Assembly (NCBI GenBank): GCA_050292445.1
Contig: JBNKLQ010000207.1
Location: 1-11,141, forward strand
Reading direction: 5' to 3'
Length of the DNA: 11,141 nucleotides
Source: Leptofilum sp050292445
GTDB taxonomy: Bacteria > Chloroflexota > Anaerolineae > Promineifilales > Promineifilaceae
Position numbers and translations under genes: made by a program. The first letter of the stretch is position 1. Every line of letters begins with the position of its first letter. Positions 7,003-11,141 of this stretch are shown one piece after another. Under the pieces are notes generated by a model. It had not been told where the DNA came from and did no database searches. It worked only from the letters and a program-made list of their open reading frames with translations.

Positions 7003-7030
7003 AGTATACCCGAACGGCCGTTTGTGTTAA
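7003..7030 (-). promoter_or_regulatory. Promoter of the LiaF-like gene with an ACGGCCGT in its spacer
   Basis: On the minus strand TTAACA (7030-7025) and TATACT (7008-7003) are spaced by 16 nt. Each matches the sigma-70 consensus at 5 of 6 positions. The spacer contains ACGGCCGT at 7014-7021. The -10 box ends about 25 nt upstream of the start codon, leaving room for a short leader with the GGAGGT site. Confidence 0.55.
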
Positions 7031-7095
7031 ACTCATTCGCTGAATTTCAACCCAAGTATATGGTTGCCTAACTTTGTCCAAACCAGGAGTAAGCT

Positions 7096-8100
7096 ATGAG
7101 ACATTTGTTAATTACGGCTCCTTTTCCCACTCATCTTGTTGATAAAATTCGGGCCGTTTCGCCAAATTTCCACATTGAACAACGCACCTTGCCAAACGGC
7201 CGTTGGCCAGAAGAGTGGACCACCGAAGCCGAAATTTATTATGCTTTGAGCGGTGTGCCCCCACTCGCTAATGCACCCAATTTGCAATGGGTACAGGCTC
7301 ATTACGCTGGTGTAGATAGCCTGAAGGATAGCGAACTGTGGCAAAGTGATGTTCTTATTACCACGGCCAGTGGTGTTCATGCCGCCAATATGGCTCAATA
7401 CGCCCTGACCCAAATTCTGCTTTGGGCACATCGTGTGCCTAATTGGTTTAACTACAAGCAAACAAAAAAGTGGGGCGATAATCGTTGGGATACATTTGTG
7501 CCGCAGGAACTTCACGACAAAACATTAGGCATCTTGGGCTATGGTAGCATTGGGCGAGAATTAGCCCGTTTGGCAAAACCCTTTGGCTGTAAAATTCTGG
7601 TTACAAAACGAGATGCCCGCCAGCTTACAGATACCGGCTACAGTGCGCTTGGTTCGGGAGACGTTGAAGGAAATCTGCCAGACCGCATTTATCCCAGCGA
7701 GGCCACCCGTTCTATGCTGGCCGAATGTGATTTTGTGGTCATTACCCTGCCTCTTACAGAACGTACCCATTATCTTTTTGATGAAGACCTGTTTAAGGCT
7801 ATGAAACCATCTGCCTTCCTGGTAAATGTTGGTCGTGGAGCCATCATCAAAGAGGCCGATCTGGTGCGCGCCCTAAAAAAAGGTTGGTTGGCGGGGGCTG
7901 GTCTGGATGTGTACGAAGAAGAGCCATTGCCAGAGGATAGTCCGCTTTGGGCACTGGAAAATGTGATTTTAACTCCCCATATTAGTGGATTTACGCCGCA
8001 TTACGATGAACGGGCAACGGATATTTTTGTTGAGAATCTGCGTCGCTATCTGGCTGGGGAACCATTGCTCAACCTTGTTGATCGTGGGGAAGGTTACTGA
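7096..8100 (+). CDS. D-isomer-specific 2-hydroxyacid dehydrogenase (NAD(P)-dependent)
   Basis: This 334-residue cytoplasmic oxidoreductase interconverts a 2-oxoacid and the D-2-hydroxyacid with NAD(P)H (SerA/GyaR/LdhA superfamily). The Rossmann nucleotide loop is LGILGYGSIGRELARL (144-159, GxGxxG at 148-153). The catalytic triad residues are visible as Arg247 in VNVGRGAI, Glu276 in DVYEEEP and His295 in LTPHISG. Length is normal for the family. Residue 171 at the end of the second strand is Lys, followed by Arg172, where an Asp would favour NAD; this hints at NADP use (inference). AGGAG lies 6 nt before the ATG. It is a single plus-strand gene divergent from the stress genes and converging on the exported-protein gene, with a strong terminator after it. 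Natural substrate is unknown; glyoxylate/hydroxypyruvate or phosphoglycerate are possible but not decided by sequence. Confidence 0.93.
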   Translation: MRHLLITAPFPTHLVDKIRAVSPNFHIEQRTLPNGRWPEEWTTEAEIYYALSGVPPLANAPNLQWVQAHYAGVDSLKDSELWQSDVLITTASGVHAANMAQYALTQILLWAHRVPNWFNYKQTKKWGDNRWDTFVPQELHDKTLGILGYGSIGRELARLAKPFGCKILVTKRDARQLTDTGYSALGSGDVEGNLPDRIYPSEATRSMLAECDFVVITLPLTERTHYLFDEDLFKAMKPSAFLVNVGRGAIIKEADLVRALKKGWLAGAGLDVYEEEPLPEDSPLWALENVILTPHISGFTPHYDERATDIFVENLRRYLAGEPLLNLVDRGEGY

Positions 8101-8125
8101 GCCATATTTACCTTTTTTCAGTTGT

Positions 8126-8137
8126 ACCTGTACAGGT
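8126..8137. repeat. Perfect 12-bp palindrome ACCTGTACAGGT
   Basis: The self-complementary sequence ACCTGTACAGGT lies 26 nt after the dehydrogenase stop. It sits between convergent genes, so a classical operator role is not obvious; it might be a protein-binding or structural site. Function unknown. Confidence 0.4.
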
Positions 8138-8178
8138 CTTCCTGGAAACAGTTTAAAAGAGCCTGTTTGGACATTAAG

Positions 8179-8205
8179 ATGGATACCCGCCTTCGCGGGC
8201 ATGAC
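8179..8205. repeat. Dispersed REP-like hairpin ('WIPAFAGMT'-type repeat)
   Basis: This 27-bp element has the core CCCGC-CTTC-GCGGG hairpin (8186-8199) flanked by ATGGAT and CATGAC. It is the well-known dispersed repeat whose spurious translations read WIPAFAGMT on one strand and MPAKAGIH on the other. Both readings are present here at these positions. One copy only is seen in the window. It lies between convergent genes, the usual place for such elements. Confidence 0.72.
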
Positions 8206-8230
8206 ACCTGAATAATTATTTTCAGTTTGT

Positions 8231-8266
8231 AAAAAGAGCTCCGGTTTTTGCCGGAGCTCTTTTTTT
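8231..8266. terminator. Bidirectional intrinsic terminator between convergent genes
   Basis: A 14-bp perfect stem (AAAAAGAGCTCCGG at 8231-8244 with CCGGAGCTCTTTTT at 8251-8264) closes a 6-nt loop. A T-run follows on the plus strand and the complementary A-run supplies a T-run on the minus strand. It can end the dehydrogenase gene (plus) and the exported-protein gene (minus). Confidence 0.93.
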
Positions 8267-8294
8267 GATCTAGCTAACGCTTATTGTTCAAAGC

Positions 8295-10034
8295 TTAGTT
8301 TGGATATTTCAGCCATAGCTCGCCAGCAGGAATGAGGGGGGTACCACCGCTTTGGATAGGCGTGCCGTCTACGCTGAGTGCATCCCACCCATCACGATCT
8401 GTGCCGCCACGATAGGCTGCTTTACAGGCTGTTTGACCGCAGTTATTCAGCGGGAACTGCTCGAACCGCACTGGTACACAATCCAGACCTGGTGCGCTGC
8501 AGCCGTCTACCACGTCGCCATACCGGTTGGTGTAGCCATGGAAGGTGAACGCACCGTTGCGAGCGCCATCTTCATCATATTGGCCGCCGTCTAGCCCACT
8601 GGGTACGGCAATCCAGGCACGGAACAGAGCTTGGGCGGTGTTGTCGTTGCCACCCGGATTCGACTGCGGATTGCAGTTGAACAGCTGCGTTTCGGGATCC
8701 ACACACCAGAACTGGGTGTCGCGTTGGTTTGCCGGTACACTGGCATTTGTTGGTTCGGTCATGCCAACAGATTCGCCTTGCAAGATGTGCAAACCGTAGC
8801 CGACCATGATGCGCTGTTCACAATTCGAGTCACTGCTCAAACAGTTGAAGACATTGCCTTCAGATTGCCAGGAGTCCAGGCTGTTCGGGCTGTTGTAGGG
8901 GTGGATGCGGTAAGGTGACGCTTCCGGTGGGCCGAACTGTGCAAAGTTGGCAAACTGCGCGTTGTCGTTGGGCAGGGCTTGGTAGATGCCGCGTTGTGGC
9001 CAATTCAAACGGCCGAGATCAAGCCAGCCACCGCCACTGCCAAAGCCGCAACCCGCGAATTCTGCCGGGAACTGATTAATGTTGTCCCGAGTGAGCGGGT
9101 AGAACTGACTGTTGATGGTACGGCCGTATGCGCCATTGTTAAACTGCATCCGGGCGGCCCCTTCCGGTGAACAGGCAATCCCCTCGGTATACACGCTATG
9201 GAATCGCGTCAAGGCACCCACTTCACCACCAACCTGATGTAGCTCCACGCGGAAAGAGTCAAAACATTGGCTGCCCAATAGGAGCGATTGATCACAAATT
9301 TCCAGCCCATTGGTAAAGTAATGCCAGCCATACCCTTCGTGTTTGGCGGTGTTCTCTGTGGCGGTACCTGCTACATAGGCTTCAAAAGCTTCACCCGCTC
9401 CAGCATAGGTTTGCCAGGGGTAAGATAGTTCCCCACCGGCTAATGAATAATATTCAGTACCAAAAATGGCGTCCACGTCGTGCGGATTCTGCTTATGCTC
9501 ATGATCCCAATGGCAACCATAGTCATAGTTCCAGATGCCGTGCCAGGCACGATCATCGTGGGCAACGCCAATTTCTTCACAGGCCGGTGCCCCAGCAAAT
9601 GGCTGGATATTTCCACCGGGAGGGGGCGGTGCCGTGGGGGATGGCGGCGGTGTTGTGGCAGTCGGTTCCGGCACCGGGCGGGTAGCTGTTGGCTCCGGTG
9701 CTGGGCTGGTAGCTGTTGGCGCTGGCGGGTTGGTCGGTTCGGCTGTTGCGGTTGGTTGGGGGTCGCTGCTAGGACCGCTACAGATGATGTTAACGGCCGT
9801 ACGCGACAAACGCTGTACTTGAACGCCGCGCCCATCACAGGCAACCTCGGCATTGTCGCCGCCAACCAGGCTTAGATTAAACGATTGGGCCCAGGCGGAA
9901 ACGGCCGCAATCAGCACAATAATGAGAATAACGCCGATGACTACCAGGCGTGATTTAGGTTTTAGGCGGTTAAGTTTTGCTTTCTCGGCACCCAGCACGG
10001 GTCGCCGTTCTTGCGGTACATTTCGCTTATTCAT
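8295..10034 (-). CDS. Large exported or membrane-anchored protein with Pro/Thr linker and Cys/His-rich ectodomain; function unknown
   Basis: This 579-residue protein is not recognised. Numbered from the ATG at 10034, it has a long basic N-terminus (1-29), a hydrophobic span (about 30-49) ending in A-W-A before Gln50 (possible signal-peptidase site), a small module bounded by Cys66 and Cys85, a Pro/Thr/Ala-rich linker (89-141), and then an external domain of about 435 residues. That domain holds 14 cysteines (an even number, suggesting disulfides) and a His cluster at 159, 165, 175, 178, 180 and 185 within CHWDHEHKQNPHD, which might bind a metal. Glycine, Trp and Tyr are frequent and there are no further membrane spans. 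The start at 10034 is preferred to the ATG at 10046 because GGAG lies 6 nt before it and nothing good precedes the other. It is monocistronic, with a terminator after it and inverted repeats upstream. Surface location is inferred; no enzymatic role is assigned. Confidence 0.85.
   Translation of the reverse strand: MNKRNVPQERRPVLGAEKAKLNRLKPKSRLVVIGVILIIVLIAAVSAWAQSFNLSLVGGDNAEVACDGRGVQVQRLSRTAVNIICSGPSSDPQPTATAEPTNPPAPTATSPAPEPTATRPVPEPTATTPPPSPTAPPPPGGNIQPFAGAPACEEIGVAHDDRAWHGIWNYDYGCHWDHEHKQNPHDVDAIFGTEYYSLAGGELSYPWQTYAGAGEAFEAYVAGTATENTAKHEGYGWHYFTNGLEICDQSLLLGSQCFDSFRVELHQVGGEVGALTRFHSVYTEGIACSPEGAARMQFNNGAYGRTINSQFYPLTRDNINQFPAEFAGCGFGSGGGWLDLGRLNWPQRGIYQALPNDNAQFANFAQFGPPEASPYRIHPYNSPNSLDSWQSEGNVFNCLSSDSNCEQRIMVGYGLHILQGESVGMTEPTNASVPANQRDTQFWCVDPETQLFNCNPQSNPGGNDNTAQALFRAWIAVPSGLDGGQYDEDGARNGAFTFHGYTNRYGDVVDGCSAPGLDCVPVRFEQFPLNNCGQTACKAAYRGGTDRDGWDALSVDGTPIQSGGTPLIPAGELWLKYPN
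9612..9770 (-). repeat. Low-complexity Pro/Thr repeat (linker coding region)
   Basis: Imperfect repeats in the coding DNA specify units such as PAPEPTAT and PVPEPTAT in the linker of the exported protein. On the plus strand GGTAGCTGTTGGC recurs about 28-29 nt apart (from 9680 and 9709). Such segments expand and contract by slippage, so linker length may vary between strains. Confidence 0.7.
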
Positions 10035-10053
10035 GCTCTGCTCCATTTTTGGG

Positions 10054-10079
10054 TCACAAATATAATAACGTATTTGTGA
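10054..10079. promoter_or_regulatory. Operator-like inverted repeat upstream of the exported-protein gene
   Basis: TCACAAATA (10054-10062) and TATTTGTGA (10071-10079) are perfect 9-bp inverted arms around an 8-bp AT-rich spacer. The element sits 20-45 nt upstream of the preferred start codon, overlapping the TATA-rich sequence where the promoter would be. The half-site order (TCACA...TGTGA) is the reverse of a CRP site, so a different regulator is implied. Confidence 0.45.
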
Positions 10080-10100
10080 TAATCATCTTTTCTCTAACTT

Positions 10101-10123
10101 CTTACCTAAAAGATTTAGATAAG
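10101..10123. promoter_or_regulatory. Second dyad upstream of the exported-protein gene
   Basis: CTTACCTAAA and TTTAGATAAG are inverted arms with one mismatch around AGA. It lies about 20 bp beyond the first dyad, and the pair may form a regulatory region. On its own this could be chance in AT-rich DNA. Confidence 0.25.
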
Positions 10124-10176
10124 TTGTTGAGTGTGATGTGTTTTTCTACAGTTCGGTGTGTCGAATTCTGTTTCTT

Positions 10177-10230
10177 GTAGAATGGCAGCCCATTTAAGCT
10201 TCTTCACGACTTTCTGGGCTGCCATTCTAC
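10177..10230. repeat. Perfect 16-bp inverted repeat with 22-nt loop
   Basis: GTAGAATGGCAGCCCA (10177-10192) and TGGGCTGCCATTCTAC (10215-10230) are exact reverse complements. Neither strand has a T-run after the stem, so it is not a standard terminator. It may be a structured RNA, a REP/MITE-like unit, or an mRNA stem. One copy of GCTTCTTCACG lies in the loop. Confidence 0.8.
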
Positions 10231-10667
10231 GGATGTTTCTTCCTACTTCTTCGCTTATTGTTTGCTTCTTCACGCTTAATTAAAGCTTATTGTGTGGGCT
10301 GCTTTTTGCGTTTGCAACTTTGCCCGCTTGTTCGTTATTTACTGTCAGGCGTCACCTCCTTGTTCAGATTTTGCAGTTCGGATTTTTCGAGTTGTTGTTG
10401 GAATGTGTGGCTGTGGTGTGTGGGCGCGTTATGTCAAATCCGCAGTTGCTTATGGCCGCACTATAGCTATCGGCGGGTGGTGGGTGAATAGGAAAAACAG
10501 CATAGTACGGCCGTCCTAGTTAAAGGAACTTGCAACTAAATTTGACGATTTTTCTATAGGTAGGGGGTCAAAACAGGGGCATTCAAGGAGTTTTTGCGCG
10601 ATTAAGACCCTATTTGCCAAAAGTTACAAAATTTCTTGCGAGACTGTTTCTTTACGGCTTCTTCACG
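10198..10667 (+). repeat. Three direct copies of GCTTCTTCACG
   Basis: The 11-mer occurs exactly at 10198-10208, 10264-10274 and 10657-10667, all on the same strand and all inside the non-coding region. The related CTTCTTCGCTT occurs at about 10247. Spacing is irregular. Possible repeated binding sites or decayed copies of a repeat; function unknown. Confidence 0.6.
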
Positions 10668-10709
10668 GTGCGTAGGGTCGTTCTTATCTTGCATTTATAT
10701 TGTCTCGTG

Positions 10710-11141
10710 TCAAAATTCTAGCTTAAAAGAGAGTTGCTGCGCTTCAGCGGGCGTTGGTTTCTGAGCCCGTACACAGTAGGAGAGTCCGGCCAGGTTCTTT
10801 TCGCTGCGAATACGATAACCGGATTTTTGTAGCATTTGTCGCCAATACTCCGTGGTGGGCAGACTAAACCCGGTGATTCCCCGGACAAGCCAATTCGTTT
10901 GGCTGCGGACGGATTCTGCCAGCAGCAGCTGTCCTCGGGGTTTAAGGATGCGATAGGCTTCACGCAGCAAAGCGGCACGATCGCCATCCTGCCAAAATTC
11001 CCCGGCAACATGGCAGAGCATGATGGTGTTGACGCTTTCATCCGGGAGAGGCAAGAGTTTCAGATTGCCTTCACGCCAGCTTAGGCGCGGATCGATGGGC
11101 ATAGGCGGTTGCTGAGATCGCCAACGAACTAACCAGGGGCT
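10710..11141 (-). CDS. Class I SAM-dependent methyltransferase, C-terminal part (cut by right edge)
   Basis: The frame is open from the right edge to a TGA at 10710-10712, giving about 143 residues. An internal ATG at 11102 is unlikely to be the start because codons upstream remain open and the domain lacks its N-terminal half. Visible motifs are WREGNLKLLPLPDESVNTIMLCHV (the post-II/motif IV region of Methyltransf_11-type enzymes) and ALLREAYRILKPRGQLLLAES ('lrE.yRvLkPgG.lll.e', motifs V-VI). The SAM-binding GxGxG loop must lie outside the window. The C-terminal part (TEYWRQMLQKSGYRI) is the usual last strand-helix region. Substrate cannot be inferred. Confidence 0.85.
   Translation of the reverse strand, partial: SPWLVRWRSQQPPMPIDPRLSWREGNLKLLPLPDESVNTIMLCHVAGEFWQDGDRAALLREAYRILKPRGQLLLAESVRSQTNWLVRGITGFSLPTTEYWRQMLQKSGYRIRSEKNLAGLSYCVRAQKPTPAEAQQLSFKLEF

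Larger units (their letters stand above)
10047..10709. other. 663-bp non-coding region with several inverted and direct repeats
   Basis: No convincing gene is found on either strand. The longest open frames (77 and 75 codons on the plus strand) lack a ribosome site and have Cys/Trp-rich, non-protein-like composition. The stretch holds two dyads near the exported-protein gene, a 16-bp perfect inverted repeat, three copies of GCTTCTTCACG, and one ACGGCCGT (10507-10514). An AAGGAGGTGA sequence on the minus strand (near 10350-10360) has no usable start codon after it. It may hold the promoter of the exported-protein gene and perhaps an RNA gene, but no known RNA family is recognisable. Confidence 0.6.

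Noticed and set aside
7969..8215. Open frames on both strands reading MPAKAGIH... and ...WIPAFAGMT
   Set aside because: These are the known spurious translations of the dispersed hairpin repeat; they also overlap the real dehydrogenase gene and the terminator region.
9440..9875. Frames of 80-141 codons on both strands across the Pro/Thr linker region
   Set aside because: Composition (Arg/Gly or Pro/Gln runs) is the shadow of the GC-rich linker repeat of the exported protein.
10345..10365. Strong AAGGAGGTGA on the minus strand
   Set aside because: No ATG, GTG or TTG with a frame longer than about 13 codons follows at usable distance.
71..10514. ACGGCCGT excess as the footprint of a restriction enzyme acting at CGGCCG
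   Set aside because: Restriction pressure alone leads to avoidance, not enrichment; a protected, methylated tag remains possible and is kept within the main finding.
10258..10519. Two plus-strand frames (77 and 75 codons) in the non-coding region
   Set aside because: No ribosome site, Cys/Trp-rich composition and overlap with repeats; no recognisable domain.
10606..10679. GACCCTA / TAGGGTC inverted pair near the methyltransferase stop
   Set aside because: Only 7 bp with a 60-nt separation and no T-run; expected by chance in a region of this size.

Overview
The window looks like a chromosomal segment of a free-living bacterium with diderm-like or atypical envelope biology. The best guess is Chloroflexota. 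This rests on style only: exported proteins with a Pro/Thr linker, clustered GT-C, GT87 and GT4 glycosyltransferases, and a compact PspA/PspC/LiaF-like stress set. There is no marker gene to prove it. No rRNA, tRNA, CRISPR array, transposase or phage gene is visible.

Layout. Positions 1-7000 are almost entirely minus-strand. Read in transcription order (right to left) they give a six-span membrane protein of LiaF-like type (6977-6459), a PspC-domain protein (6335-6102), an intrinsic terminator (6006-6053), then PspA/IM30 (5976-5302). PspA is followed by a surface-glycan set: a GT4 glycosyltransferase, a GT87 polyprenol-type glycosyltransferase, two short Wzz/YveK-like chain-length or kinase-activator proteins, and a BY-kinase (CpsD/CapB/YwqD type) ending at a clear terminator (730-759). 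A GT-C-like membrane protein (623-1) runs off the left edge. From about 7000 rightward, a plus-strand D-2-hydroxyacid dehydrogenase (7096-8100) converges on a large minus-strand exported protein of unknown function (10034-8295). Between them lie a bidirectional terminator, a 12-bp palindrome and a dispersed REP-like hairpin. A 663-bp non-coding stretch (10047-10709) with several inverted and direct repeats separates this gene from a SAM-dependent methyltransferase truncated at the right edge.

How the parts may work together. PspC, the LiaF-like protein and PspA are the classic membrane-stress sensing and repair parts. PspA lies only 5 nt upstream of the GT4 gene, so membrane-stress response and export or assembly of a cell-surface polysaccharide may share one transcript. 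The two Wzz-like proteins and the separate BY-kinase would control chain length and phosphorylation-dependent export; the GT4 and GT87 enzymes would build the repeat unit or glycosylate a lipid-linked acceptor.

The strongest unexplained signal is at the DNA level. The palindrome ACGGCCGT occurs 17 times in 11.1 kb, against about 0.17 expected for an arbitrary octamer at even base composition. It is found in three different reading-frame phases inside genes and also between genes, where two copies form a terminator hairpin and one sits between the -35 and -10 boxes of a promoter. It resembles a genome-wide octamer tag analogous to the cyanobacterial HIP1.
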